DNA of 64,000 bases from Maricaulis sp965242785 (GTDB lineage: Bacteria; Pseudomonadota; Alphaproteobacteria; Caulobacterales; Maricaulaceae), in the NCBI GenBank assembly GCA_965242785.1, contig CBDETA010000002.1, positions 62,001-126,000 on the forward strand, given 5' to 3'. This document shows, piece by piece, positions 1-9,281 of this stretch (position 1 is the first letter of the stretch; each line of letters opens with the position of its first letter). The notes beneath the pieces are model-generated. The model saw only the letters and a program-made list of their open reading frames with translations. It had not been told where the DNA came from and searched no databases. A program made the translations under genes and the position numbers.

Positions 1-1
1 C

Positions 2-964
2 GGCGATGCAGAAGCTGTCCTCATACTTGTAATGTCCGGCAGCCACGCATTGCTGAAGGTCAAGGCGGACCCAGGCGAGGCAGCGTTCGACCGTGGGATC
101 GGACAGCAAATAGTCGATGGCCGCGTCGGTGTCGGTCTGGTCTCCCAGACCCTGCAGCGCGGCGATGGAAAGAATTCGGCCGATCCGGGTGCGGTCGGGC
201 GTGGTCTGGGGGGCTCCCACCGTCAGGCTGAGCTGTGGGCTCAGGCTGTCATCGATCGGCGGCGTTGTGCTTTCGGCAAACAGGGCCGAGGCCGGCATGC
301 CGGAGGCAAACCCCTCAGCAAGAGACACCCGGATGTCATCCGGCAGGTCGATGGGGGAGGGGTCGATCGTGGAGATGCGGGCCAGTCGGGTGCCGCGATC
401 GCCGTAGACCCGGTTGGCCCAGCGCTCTGACTGCAGATCATAGGCCGCCGCCCGGTAGCGTTCGGATACTTCCGTGATCTGGGCATTGTCCTGCTGGACG
501 GCGTCGACCACGGAGGTCTCGGCGTCGCCGGCGGAAGAGAAGCTGGTCGCAAATGCCGGATCATGCATCAGGCCGGACAGGGCCGCCTGCGGTCCGTAAT
601 AATCGGCCAGCTCGCGCACTTCATCGATATACTCGGGGTGACGGGCGGCGACGATGGCAGCATAGGCAATCCAGGCCCGCACCAGCCGGTCCTCACCATA
701 GAAGCGGTTGAGCCGGTCCATCGCCATGTCGAGATCCTCCGCCGAGCCGATCGGAGCCTGGCGCAAGTCAGCGATGGTCATGTGGTAGGCGGCATAGTCG
801 CTGGCAGAGTCGCGCACGACGTCCGAGGCGGAAGGGGCTGGTTGCAACTGGAGCTGGGGCGCGGGAGCCCCGGTCTCAGATGGCGCCTCGACGGGAGGAT
901 CGGCCGGAACCTCAGCGGACTGGGCCGATGCAAGTGCGAGTGCCAAAAGCCAAGACGTGAACAT
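2..964 (-). CDS. Secreted protein of unknown function (3' end outside window)
   Basis: The reading frame is open from an ATG at 964 to the left edge, so the C-terminus is missing. A good ribosome binding site (AGGAG, nine bases ahead) supports the start. The first 20 residues form a typical signal peptide (hydrophobic LLALALASA stretch), followed by a Pro/Ala/Gln-rich linker and then an alpha-helical domain with many Asp-Ala and Tyr-Ala pairs. Two cysteines near the visible end could form a disulfide. I recognise no family. It is transcribed away from the histidine kinase at 1155 and shares a roughly 190-bp intergenic region with it. A periplasmic location is inferred from the signal peptide only. 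Confidence 0.75.
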   Translation of the reverse strand, partial: MFTSWLLALALASAQSAEVPADPPVEAPSETGAPAPQLQLQPAPSASDVVRDSASDYAAYHMTIADLRQAPIGSAEDLDMAMDRLNRFYGEDRLVRAWIAYAAIVAARHPEYIDEVRELADYYGPQAALSGLMHDPAFATSFSSAGDAETSVVDAVQQDNAQITEVSERYRAAAYDLQSERWANRVYGDRGTRLARISTIDPSPIDLPDDIRVSLAEGFASGMPASALFAESTTPPIDDSLSPQLSLTVGAPQTTPDRTRIGRILSIAALQGLGDQTDTDAAIDYLLSDPTVERCLAWVRLDLQQCVAAGHYKYEDSFCIA

Positions 965-1154
965 GGGGAAGACTCCTAAGCCGAGGCTTCCATATTGCCC
1001 CGGCGCGCGAACAGCTCCAAGTACTCAGATCGGCTGAATCATGGCAAGGCTTTACCGTCCGAGTCTGTAAATAAACAAAGTTTAAGATTCAGCATTTGTT
1101 AACGCCGTGGGCGAAGATTCCCACTAGGAAAATGACCGAGTCGCAGCGACCACG

Positions 1155-2906
1155 ATGAGCCCGAAAAAGCGAGACATAACGGCCTCCCTGGCCCGTCGCG
1201 GCGGTCCGCTGGTCAACCTTGTGTGGATCGGAACCCTGCTCGCTGCGGCCCCGCAGATCTGGCCGTTTCTTGACGGAGCCGATTGGCAGCGCCTGTTGAG
1301 TCTGGCCGCAGTGGCTTTTCCAGCGCTGGCCGGTTTCGTCCTGATGCCGCGCATGGACCGTCCCTTCGAGCGCTTCATCCTCGCCATGATCTGGACCGGC
1401 TTTGCTGCGGTCGTGACGATCACGGGCGGGGGCATCACCGGTATCGGCGTTCTGGCTTTCCTGCTGGCCCCGGCCGTCGCAGCGGCCAGTGGCGAGCGGG
1501 ATGCGGTGATCAAGGCCGCCGCGCTTTCCGGGTTTGCCGCCATTCTGGTCGCCGTGCTGCAGGCCGCCGGTTTCATCGATCCCGCCCCGATGGCGGTCGA
1601 GATGTATCTGCCCTTCGTGACCGGTTGCGCGCTGATGATGGCGGCCGGTTTCGGTTTTGGCGCTTTGCGTGCCATGCGCGAGAGCGATGAGATGCGCCGC
1701 GAAGCCGAGCGGGGCCGGGTTCGCGCGCGGGCCTTTGATGCCGCTCCGGTTGCGCTTTTGGCCTGCGACAGTGATGGCGACATCCTGGCCGCCTCTCAGG
1801 GTTTGCGCAGCCTGTCGCCTGGGCTGCCGCGCGAGCTGGCTGGCCTGCCGGTCGCGGATCTGGGTTTTGACGAGAATGACCGTGCCGATCTGGCGGCGGC
1901 CGTCCGCCGTTCGGCCATTCGACCTCTGAGCCAGTCTCTGACCCTGCGCGGAGAACGTGGTCGTGAAGCGGATATCCGCTTCCAGGCGCATCCGATGCAT
2001 GGCGGATCAGTCGCTGTTCTGGCGCCGGACACGGGGCCGGCACTGGAAGTCCGGCTGCGTGAAGCCGAAGCGGCGCGGGAGCATGCGGAGGAAGAATCGC
2101 GTGCCAAGTCGCAATTCCTGGCTTCGGTCAGTCATGAGCTGCGGACGCCGCTGAATGCCATTATCGGCTTTTCCGATGTCATGAAGGCGCGGCTGTTCGG
2201 GCCGATGCCGGCCCGTTATGCCGAGTATGCCGATCTGATCCATGAAAGCGGTCAGCACCTTATGGAGCTGATCGGTGATGTCCTGGACATGTCCAAGATC
2301 GAGGCGGACCGTTACGAGCTGGTGCGCGAACGCTTCGACATCGACGAAGTGGTCGGTCTGGCAGTGAAAATGATGCGCCTGCAGGCTGAAGAAGCTGGCA
2401 TCACACTGTCGGTCAAACGTAATGACCCGCCGGTTCCGGTGGTGGGTGACCGTAAGGCGCTGCGGCAGATCCTGTTGAATCTGCTGTCCAATGCCGTGAA
2501 ATTCACGCCCAAGGGCGGAGCCATCGTCGTCATGGCTCGTCCGTCCGGTGGTCAGCTTGTCCTGGCCGTCGGCGACAGCGGCGTCGGGATCGATCCGGAG
2601 GACGCGCGCCGTCTCGGTCAACCCTATCAGCAGGCGCCCAATGCCCGGGATATCGAGAAGCGTGGTACGGGTCTCGGCCTGTCGCTGGTTCGGGCCTTGG
2701 CGCACCTGCATGGCGGTCAGATGAATATCGCGTCCAGCAAGGGGGTCGGCACGACGGTGACGGTGACCCTGCCGATCCTGGATCGCGAGCGTGGCGGTGT
2801 GGAACCGCATCCGACCAACAGCGCGCCGCTCAATGTGCGTGAACAGATCCAGCGGGCCCAGGAAGCCTCGGAAGACCTGACCCTGGCGCGCAGCGACGTG
2901 GCCTAG
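1155..2906 (+). CDS. DivJ/PleC-like membrane sensor histidine kinase
   Basis: 583 residues. About six hydrophobic segments lie between residues 18 and 175, followed by a PAS-like region (about 193-290), a short coiled coil (298-318), a HisKA domain with the phospho-accepting His327 in SVSHELRTPLNAIIGFSDVM, and an HATPase domain with an N-box (NLLSNAVKF), GDSGVGID and GTGLGLSL. The HisKA sequence is of the type found in the Caulobacter cell-fate kinases DivJ and PleC, and the length and N-terminal membrane region fit DivJ (about 597 residues) better than PleC. No receiver domain is attached, so a separate response regulator is expected. The orthology to divJ is inference. The last four bases overlap tail to tail with the next gene. 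Confidence 0.85.
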   Translation: MSPKKRDITASLARRGGPLVNLVWIGTLLAAAPQIWPFLDGADWQRLLSLAAVAFPALAGFVLMPRMDRPFERFILAMIWTGFAAVVTITGGGITGIGVLAFLLAPAVAAASGERDAVIKAAALSGFAAILVAVLQAAGFIDPAPMAVEMYLPFVTGCALMMAAGFGFGALRAMRESDEMRREAERGRVRARAFDAAPVALLACDSDGDILAASQGLRSLSPGLPRELAGLPVADLGFDENDRADLAAAVRRSAIRPLSQSLTLRGERGREADIRFQAHPMHGGSVAVLAPDTGPALEVRLREAEAAREHAEEESRAKSQFLASVSHELRTPLNAIIGFSDVMKARLFGPMPARYAEYADLIHESGQHLMELIGDVLDMSKIEADRYELVRERFDIDEVVGLAVKMMRLQAEEAGITLSVKRNDPPVPVVGDRKALRQILLNLLSNAVKFTPKGGAIVVMARPSGGQLVLAVGDSGVGIDPEDARRLGQPYQQAPNARDIEKRGTGLGLSLVRALAHLHGGQMNIASSKGVGTTVTVTLPILDRERGGVEPHPTNSAPLNVREQIQRAQEASEDLTLARSDVA

Positions 2907-3808
2907 CTTCGCGGCTGGCTCAGGGAGCCGTCGTGGACGAACGTCCGGGCTGCTGCGAAGTCACCGATCTCGAAATAGTGGACGGCCAGGGGCTCGCCAT
3001 TGCGGTCGAGCACTTCGATGCGGGCCGCTTCGCGCGGATCGAGGGCGGCCAGCGTGTCGGCGGCGCGGCGGGTGAAATGGAAGACCAGGCCGTCGCCATC
3101 GCTCGTGAGGCCGACCCGGTCCTGACGGTCTCCCATACCGGCAGCCCAGGTCACTGTGCGGGCATAGACCGGCGGGGTCCATTTGGCCCATTCGGCACCG
3201 GCGGGTGCCGGGAACTGGCCGTTCATCGTGGCGTCGTAGAGATCCGGAGCGCGGCGGGTGTCGCGGGTCACCAGGACTGCGCTGGCCGCGCCCGGCACAT
3301 TCGGGACAGCGGCACTCAGGCGCAGGTCGTGACCTTCACGGCTGTAGCCGATGCGCAGGTTGCCGGTGTCCTGCAGCAAGGCCCATTGGACCTTGTCCTG
3401 CTCGAAGGAGCGGGTGGCCGTCCAGGCAAAGGTCTCGCCGGGGAAATTCATGTCACGCAGGCGTAGCCAGGCGATATAGGCCTCACCGACGCGCCAGCGC
3501 AGATCCGCAACTTCCGGAATGTCACAAGGCGTGCTGGCGGCCTGGGCCCGAAGCTCGCGGGAGTAATCGTCCAGTGCCGCCACAGAGATGCCATCGCGCA
3601 GGAGCGAACCGCGAGCCTGCAGGCGGCCGGCATCGAGGGCCGCGCGTTCGCCATCGGTGAACAGGCCGCAGCGGTCATCCATCGCCAGGGCCAGGGCGCG
3701 CTCGCCGAACACTTCGCCGGTATTGTTGGCCAGCGCCGTCCCGGTCAGGCCGAACAGGGCCACGGCCAGGCTGGCGGCGCGTGTGATATGTGGCGAGAAG
3801 TGCTGCAT
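2903..3808 (-). CDS. Secreted protein of unknown function
   Basis: About 301 residues. I chose the ATG at 3808 because a GGGA ribosome site lies seven bases upstream; an in-frame ATG at 3826 lacks one. A signal peptide is clear (hydrophobic stretch ending in TALAN). The mature part has two cysteines in the N-terminal third (one after DDR, one before DIPEV) that could pair, and a C-terminal half rich in beta-strand patterns that contains phrases such as RIGYSREGHDLRLS. I recognise no domain. Its stop codon overlaps the stop of the convergent kinase gene within a shared CTAG, so the two may interfere at the transcript level. Confidence 0.75.
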   Translation of the reverse strand: MQHFSPHITRAASLAVALFGLTGTALANNTGEVFGERALALAMDDRCGLFTDGERAALDAGRLQARGSLLRDGISVAALDDYSRELRAQAASTPCDIPEVADLRWRVGEAYIAWLRLRDMNFPGETFAWTATRSFEQDKVQWALLQDTGNLRIGYSREGHDLRLSAAVPNVPGAASAVLVTRDTRRAPDLYDATMNGQFPAPAGAEWAKWTPPVYARTVTWAAGMGDRQDRVGLTSDGDGLVFHFTRRAADTLAALDPREAARIEVLDRNGEPLAVHYFEIGDFAAARTFVHDGSLSQPRS

Positions 3809-3904
3809 GTGATGTCCCGATCCCATGGAGCGAGGACTATCACGTGCGGTTTTTATGGGCCGTGAAGAAGAACGGTTAATCTTGCCCTAAGGCGTTGATT
3901 AAAA

Positions 3905-5584
3905 TCACGCACGAGCGCCGCGACGACGACGGGCAAACCCCCGGATCAGCATCAGCAGCGCTGCGCCGAACAGCAGGAAGGCCGCATCACGGGTGTGATC
4001 GATGGCGAACTCGCGGGCGCGATCGGCAAGGCTCGGTGCCGCAACGGTGAAATCGAGCGGTGTTACCCCTCGCGTGCTCCACACGGCGGCGCGGCCTTCC
4101 AGCGCATCCCACAGGTTTGAACGGGCCAGGCTGCGGCCGGCATCCGCAAAGGACGCGACATCCGGCGTGGTCAGCGTGCCGATCCAGCGGGCATTGTGAT
4201 CGCGGTCGCGGAACAGCGAGGCGACGCCAACCACCGTGTCGGCGACGGCTTCGCCCGGTGCAGCCGCGGCATGGTCGCCAGCGTCGGCATAGGCGGCTGC
4301 AGCCAGGCGCATGAGGCCGCGCTGGCCGCGCGAGCGCTCGGCATGGCGCAGGGCCGCGCGCAGCTCTTCCGGTGCATTGCGGTCGACGGCCGTGATCTCG
4401 GTCGAGTTCGGGCCGATGATCAGCAAATTGTGGTCTGTCGGTGCGGTTTCGGTGAGGTCGCCGTACCAGGCGTAGAGCCAGGCCTGCTCGCCGATCAGCG
4501 CGGCGCGGGCCAGGACGGACAGGGCACCATAGCGGTCGGCATCATAACGGGTGGAAAACTGGACAGCCGTGCGAGCACCCTGATCGGCGCTGAAGGGCAG
4601 GCCGGACGCGGCGAAGGTGCGCAAATCCGCATTCTGACCGAACTGTCGCACATCCCGTACACGCTCCCGGCCCAGACGACGGGCGCTGATGGCGTCTGCG
4701 GCCAGGAAATGACGGCCATAGCCGGCAAAGGAGCGGGCGCCCATCAGGCGGGCCGCAGCGGTGGCCTCGTCGATATTGCGACCGGTCACCACAAGATGGG
4801 GAACACCATCATTATAGAAGGCGATCTGAGGACCCTGTGCTGCGCCCTGGCGAAGGGCCGCGCGCTCGGTGTCGCTGAGGCGGGCCGTTTCGGCAATGCG
4901 CACGACCAGATCGGCATGCTCGGCATTGCCGCTGAACAGCGGAACCTCACCAGCGCGCAGGGCGAGGCCCTGGGCGACGAGGGCTTCCAGCGTGACGCGT
5001 TCGCGACTCTGATCCGTGATGAGGGCGATGCGCAAGGGTGCCGCAAAATCCGAACCCAGAGCGTTCTCGAGCTGGCCCAGCGTTTCGATCGGGCTCACCG
5101 GCTCCAGCGTCAGGCGGAGCTGGGAACGGCGGGCGTCGACGATCCAGCCGGCAGCCGGCGTCTCGGTGGAATAGGCGATTTCCAGCACGTTCTCGCCAGC
5201 CCGGACGTCGGCGGAAAACAGGGCAAAACGGGCTTCCATGGCGCGCGGCTGCGGGCGGATGACGATCGGGTCACCGCCATTCACGCTGACGGTGATGCGT
5301 CCGTCCGTGCCATCGCTGGCCGGGCGGGCAGCCAGGCGAAGCCAGGCTTCGGTCGTGGCGACATTCGGGGGCAGGGAGAAGCGGATTCGCGTCGTGGGCT
5401 GTGATGTGGAGAGCACGAAGGCATCGCCGCTGCCGTCCAGATCGGCCAGGGCGCGTTCCTGGGTATTGATCCCCGTTACCGCTTCCGGCGCATCCTGATA
5501 AGATGCCTGAGCCTGCGAACCGACAAGGCCCGACACCACTACACACCAAGCCGCAATAGCAGCCAATACGACACGTACGAACAT
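3905..5584 (-). CDS. BcsB-like membrane-anchored periplasmic protein
   Basis: About 559 residues from the ATG at 5584, which has AGGGAG six bases upstream; a GTG at 5599 is possible but unsupported. There is a signal peptide ending near SQAQA, a beta-rich carbohydrate-binding-like region (about 50-170), an alpha/beta region (about 190-330) with the phrase LVVTGRNIDEATAAARLMG that resembles the flavodoxin-like repeats of the cellulose synthase regulator BcsB, and a single C-terminal membrane helix followed by a basic tail (RRRRGARA). No glycosyltransferase is visible nearby. BcsB homology is a judgement from pattern and topology, so a role in exopolysaccharide is only a hypothesis. Confidence 0.6.
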   Translation of the reverse strand: MFVRVVLAAIAAWCVVVSGLVGSQAQASYQDAPEAVTGINTQERALADLDGSGDAFVLSTSQPTTRIRFSLPPNVATTEAWLRLAARPASDGTDGRITVSVNGGDPIVIRPQPRAMEARFALFSADVRAGENVLEIAYSTETPAAGWIVDARRSQLRLTLEPVSPIETLGQLENALGSDFAAPLRIALITDQSRERVTLEALVAQGLALRAGEVPLFSGNAEHADLVVRIAETARLSDTERAALRQGAAQGPQIAFYNDGVPHLVVTGRNIDEATAAARLMGARSFAGYGRHFLAADAISARRLGRERVRDVRQFGQNADLRTFAASGLPFSADQGARTAVQFSTRYDADRYGALSVLARAALIGEQAWLYAWYGDLTETAPTDHNLLIIGPNSTEITAVDRNAPEELRAALRHAERSRGQRGLMRLAAAAYADAGDHAAAAPGEAVADTVVGVASLFRDRDHNARWIGTLTTPDVASFADAGRSLARSNLWDALEGRAAVWSTRGVTPLDFTVAAPSLADRAREFAIDHTRDAAFLLFGAALLMLIRGFARRRRGARA

Positions 5585-5641
5585 GGAACGCTCCCTCACC
5601 CGTTTACAGATTATTAAGCAATTGGCCTGCCATCAACGGGA

Positions 5642-5977
5642 ATGATTGAGCTCAAGGCAAAATTCTGGGTCGATGCCCTTGTCAGACGGGCTGAAACGGG
5701 TTTCGCGTCCGCGTACGTGATTCGCCGGGGAGACGAAGATGCGGGCACGGTTCTCGTAAAAGTAGTGGCGGCTGACCGTCTGGCACGGCTCTTTGTGCCG
5801 GCTCGGGACCAAAATGGGACACGGGTCTGGCAGCTCTACCGCAAGACGCCGATTCCGGAACCGGAGGCCGATGACTATTGCCGGCGCCGCATGGAAAACG
5901 ATCCGGATGTGTGGATCATTGAAATCGAGGACCGGCAGGGGCGCCACTTCCTGACCGAGCCGGTAGAAGAAACTTAA
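5642..5977 (+). CDS. DUF1491 family protein
   Basis: 111 residues. The sequence follows the DUF1491 pattern: an opening FWVDALVRRAE, then RRGDEDAGTVLVKV, and a closing DPDVWIIEIEDRQGRHFL. The family is widespread in alphaproteobacteria and of unknown biochemical role. It has no signal peptide or membrane segment, so it is probably cytoplasmic. It is divergent from the BcsB-like gene with only about 57 bases between the start codons, so the two share a promoter region. The family call is secure; the function is not known. Confidence 0.85.
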   Translation: MIELKAKFWVDALVRRAETGFASAYVIRRGDEDAGTVLVKVVAADRLARLFVPARDQNGTRVWQLYRKTPIPEPEADDYCRRRMENDPDVWIIEIEDRQGRHFLTEPVEET

Positions 5978-6032
5978 CCCGGTGATGGCAAGATGATCAG
6001 GTTCAAACTGCTCAATTGAATCTGATTGACCG

Positions 6033-6455
6033 ATGTTGTTTCTGTTCAACGATGTCGTGATTGACCTGGGTGATTTGAAAAGCGTGCTGCGCAGCAGCGA
6101 CATGCCGCTCTCTGATGCCCAGATCGACGCCCTGACGCCGGCCCAGCTGAACACGCTGATCCGCGAGGCGGTCTTTGCCGACCCCAATATCCAGCACAAC
6201 AAGCCCAAGCACATCAAGCATTTGGCGGCACTCTTCAGCTATGTCGTACCGGGTGTGAACGCGATTCTGGCGGTGCGCCCGTCCGAGGCCCGGGTCTGGC
6301 AGGACGTCGGAATGCGCTGTGCCCAGGTTCCCATCGAGACCCTGGCCTATCTTTGGCGGCAGCAGTGCCAGCGGCGTCTCCCGGCGAGTGAAGTCAATTC
6401 GGCCGTCTGGACCCGGAGCACCGGGGCCTTGCCTCAGGCCACGGGAACGGGTTAA
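6033..6455 (+). CDS. Conserved-looking hypothetical protein upstream of prfC
   Basis: 140 residues with balanced composition and good codon use for this genome. The first half contains helical phrases (PLSDAQIDALTPAQLNTLIR) and a hydrophobic stretch around residues 70-85 (LAALFSYVVPGVNAILAV) that could be a buried helix or a weak membrane segment. I recognise no family. It lies 55 bases downstream of the DUF1491 gene and 31 bases upstream of prfC on the same strand, so the three may be one transcript. No convincing ribosome site precedes the ATG, so the exact start is uncertain. Confidence 0.55.
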   Translation: MLFLFNDVVIDLGDLKSVLRSSDMPLSDAQIDALTPAQLNTLIREAVFADPNIQHNKPKHIKHLAALFSYVVPGVNAILAVRPSEARVWQDVGMRCAQVPIETLAYLWRQQCQRRLPASEVNSAVWTRSTGALPQATGTG

Positions 6456-6486
6456 CCCCGCGGCTCGCACTGACTGTGAGCCCTTT

Positions 6487-8091
6487 ATGACCGCCAACTC
6501 GCCTGATGCGCCGGAATGGGCGCGCCGCCGTTCCTTCGCCATCGTCTCGCACCCGGACGCCGGTAAGACGACCCTGACCGAGACCTTGCTATTGTCAGCG
6601 GGGGCCATTCGCCTGGCCGGACAGGTCAAGGCGCGCGGGGAAAGCCGCCGCACCCAGTCGGACTGGATGAAGATCGAACAGGAGCGCGGGATTTCCGTCT
6701 CGGCCTCCGTCATGACGTTCGAGCACCGCGGCCTCCTGTTCAACCTGCTCGATACGCCGGGCCACGAGGACTTCTCCGAGGATACCTATCGCACGCTCAC
6801 GGCAGCCGACAGTGCCATCATGGTGCTGGACGCGGCCAAGGGCGTGGAGCCGCGGACCCTGAAACTGATCGAGGTCTGCCGTCTGCGCGACATCCCGATT
6901 GTCACCTTCATCAACAAGATGGACCGCGAGGCGCTGGACCCGGTCGACCTGCTGGAGGACATCCAGGACAAGCTGGCGCTGGACGCCGTGCCGATGCAGT
7001 GGCCGAGCGGGTCGGGCAACCGGTTCAAGGGCGTGCTGGATATCGCCTCGGGCGATTTCCTGCGTTTCCGCAAACCGGGTGAGGCGGAGCCCGACGAGCC
7101 GACCGAGCGCGTGGCGCTGGACGGCAATGCCATCGCCGGCATCCTGAGCCCGGAAGAAGTCGATGAACTGCGCGAAGGCGCCGAAGTGGCGCAGGAGCTG
7201 TGCCCGGCCTTTAACATGCAGAGCTTCCTGGAAGGCCATATGACACCGGTCTTCTTCGGTTCGGCGCTGCGCCAGTTCGGCGTTCGCGAACTGCTGGACG
7301 GGCTGGCCGACAAGATCCCCGGTCCCAAGCCGGTGCCGGCCGTCAATGGCCAGACCGCGGTCGAGATCGAGCCGGGCGGCAAGGAGGTCGCCGGTTTCGT
7401 GTTCAAGGTGCAGGCGAACATGGACCCCAATCACCGCGACCGGGTGGCCTTCGTGCGCCTGTGTTCGGGCAAGTTCCGTCGCGGCATGAAGCTGAAGACC
7501 GAGGCGGGAAAGCAGCTGACCGTGTCCTCGCCGATCCTGTTCTTTGCCCAGGACCGCGAGATCGCGGACGAAGCCTTTGCCGGCGACGTCATGGGCGTGC
7601 CCAACCACGGCACGCTGCGGGTGGGCGACAGCCTGTCGGAGAGCGGAAAACTGCGCTTCTCGGGCATTCCCAACTTCGCCCCGGAAATCCTGCGCCGGGC
7701 CCGTCTGGCCGACCCGCTGAAGGCCAAACACCTCAAGAAGGCCCTGGAAAGCCTGGCCGAGGAGGGTGTCACTCAGCTCTTCCGCCCGACCATTGGTGGC
7801 GACTTTATCGTGGGCGCTGTTGGCGCGCTGCAGATCGACGTGATGCGCGAACGGGTCGCGGCGGAGTACGGTCTGGAGGTCGATTTCGAACCGGCACCCT
7901 ACGAGACCGCCCGCTGGATCACCGGGGAGCGCGCCAAGCTGGAAGCCTTTGCCGACCGCCACAAGTCGGCCATGGCCGAGGACATCAATGGTGACCCGGT
8001 CTTCCTGGCCAAGAGCAGCTGGGAAGTGTCGTATTCGGAAGAGAAATTCCCCGACGTGAAGTTCCACCGCGCCAAGGAGCGTTCCGCATGA
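6487..8091 (+). CDS. prfC: Peptide chain release factor 3 (GTPase)
   Basis: 534 residues, close to the 529 of the E. coli protein. RF3 is a ribosome-dependent GTPase that removes RF1 or RF2 after termination. The G-domain motifs are all present: G1 SHPDAGKTTLTE (residues 21-32), the switch region ERGISVSASVM, G3 DTPGHEDFSEDTYR, and G4 NKMD. The C-terminal domains II and III follow. The ATG at 6487 begins MTANSPDAPEWARRRSFAIV, the normal RF3 start; an in-frame extension to 6319 overlaps the preceding gene and is not supported. The stop codon overlaps the mscS start (ATGA), so the two genes are translationally coupled. Confidence 0.97.
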   Translation: MTANSPDAPEWARRRSFAIVSHPDAGKTTLTETLLLSAGAIRLAGQVKARGESRRTQSDWMKIEQERGISVSASVMTFEHRGLLFNLLDTPGHEDFSEDTYRTLTAADSAIMVLDAAKGVEPRTLKLIEVCRLRDIPIVTFINKMDREALDPVDLLEDIQDKLALDAVPMQWPSGSGNRFKGVLDIASGDFLRFRKPGEAEPDEPTERVALDGNAIAGILSPEEVDELREGAEVAQELCPAFNMQSFLEGHMTPVFFGSALRQFGVRELLDGLADKIPGPKPVPAVNGQTAVEIEPGGKEVAGFVFKVQANMDPNHRDRVAFVRLCSGKFRRGMKLKTEAGKQLTVSSPILFFAQDREIADEAFAGDVMGVPNHGTLRVGDSLSESGKLRFSGIPNFAPEILRRARLADPLKAKHLKKALESLAEEGVTQLFRPTIGGDFIVGAVGALQIDVMRERVAAEYGLEVDFEPAPYETARWITGERAKLEAFADRHKSAMAEDINGDPVFLAKSSWEVSYSEEKFPDVKFHRAKERSA

Positions 8092-9254
8092 GTTCTGCCG
8101 CCGAAACCAGCCATGGCTTTGTCGCTCAGGTCCAGGACCTCTGGTCGATCGTGATGGACGTCTGGCAGACCTCCTTTCTGGGGGTCAGCGTCGGGCATGG
8201 CATGGCGGCACTCTGCGTGCTGCTGCTGGGCATCCTGATCCGTGGCCTGGTTGCACACTGGCTCCTGGCCTTCCTGCGCCGCATGTCCGAAAAGACGGAG
8301 ACCAAAATCGATGACGCGGTCGTCTCGGCGCTTGAAGGTCCGGCCAAGCTGGTGCCGGTTATCGTCTCGCTGTTCTTCGCCATCAACATCCTGCAACTGG
8401 GCGGCGACGGCGCGCTGCGCGGGCATCAATTTGTCCAGTCGCTGGTGGTGATTGCCCTGTTCTGGGCGCTGCACAATGCAGTCGGTCCGCTGTCCCACGC
8501 GCTGGAGAGCAGCCGGACCTCGCTGACGCCCGTGATGGTCGACTGGATGACCAAGGCGCTGCGGATCGTCTTCCTGATCGTGGGCGCCGCTGCCGTGCTG
8601 CAGGTCTGGGACATTCCGGTGGCTGGCATTGTCGCCGGTTTCGGCCTGTTCGGCGTGGCCATCGGGCTGGGGGCGCAGGACCTGTTCAAGAACCTGATTT
8701 CCGGCATCCTGATCCTGACCGAGAAGCGCTTCCTGCCCGGTGACTGGATTCTGGTGGAAGGCGTGGTGGAAGGCACCGTGGAGGAGATCAATTTCCGCTC
8801 CACCGTGGTGCGCCGCTTCGACAAGGGCCCGGTCTACGTGCCGAACTCGAAACTGTCGGACAATGCCGTTACCAATTTTTCCCGCATGACCCACCGCCGC
8901 ATCAAATGGGCGATCGGGGTGCGCTATGACACCACGTCCGAACAGCTGCGCGAGATCCGCGACAAGGTTCTGGCCTATCTGGCCGAAAATCCGGCCTTTG
9001 CCGCGCCGCCGGAAGTGGCGACCTTCATGCGCGTCGATGCCTTCGGCCCGTCCTCGATCGACTTCCTGCTGTACTGCTTCACCAAAACAACGAACTGGGG
9101 TGAATGGCTGGAACGCAAGGAGGAACTCGCCATCTTCCTGAAGGAGACGGTCGAAGCGGCCGGAACTGAATTCGCCTTCCCCTCGACCTCGGTTTACCTG
9201 GAGAGCGGCGCCGAGGTGTTTCAACCGCCGCAGGCGCAGACACAGGCCGCCTGA
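8088..9254 (+). CDS. MscS-family mechanosensitive channel
   Basis: 388 residues. About five hydrophobic segments lie in residues 20-200, and the last (VAGIVAGFGLFGVAIGLGAQDLFKNLISG) is the pore-lining TM3 helix typical of MscS, rich in Gly and Ala. The cytoplasmic beta domain follows (GDWILVEGVVEGTVEEINFRST) and then the alpha/beta C-terminal cage. MscS channels release solutes on hypo-osmotic shock. The ATG overlaps the prfC stop by four bases. It is larger than E. coli MscS (286 residues) because of extra N-terminal helices. It converges on the hybrid kinase gene with a 27-base gap. Confidence 0.92.
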   Translation: MSSAAETSHGFVAQVQDLWSIVMDVWQTSFLGVSVGHGMAALCVLLLGILIRGLVAHWLLAFLRRMSEKTETKIDDAVVSALEGPAKLVPVIVSLFFAINILQLGGDGALRGHQFVQSLVVIALFWALHNAVGPLSHALESSRTSLTPVMVDWMTKALRIVFLIVGAAAVLQVWDIPVAGIVAGFGLFGVAIGLGAQDLFKNLISGILILTEKRFLPGDWILVEGVVEGTVEEINFRSTVVRRFDKGPVYVPNSKLSDNAVTNFSRMTHRRIKWAIGVRYDTTSEQLREIRDKVLAYLAENPAFAAPPEVATFMRVDAFGPSSIDFLLYCFTKTTNWGEWLERKEELAIFLKETVEAAGTEFAFPSTSVYLESGAEVFQPPQAQTQAA

Positions 9255-9281
9255 TCGCGCCGGACACGGGGCAGAACCGGT

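Noticed and set aside
1089..2000. Long minus-strand frame (303 codons) opposite the kinase gene
   Set aside because: It is the antisense of a clear histidine kinase; high GC gives long shadow frames. It has low-complexity Arg/Gln/Gly composition and no family match.
6595..8067. 490-codon minus-strand frame opposite prfC
   Set aside because: Shadow of prfC, with His/Val/Ala-rich composition typical of antisense frames in GC-rich DNA.
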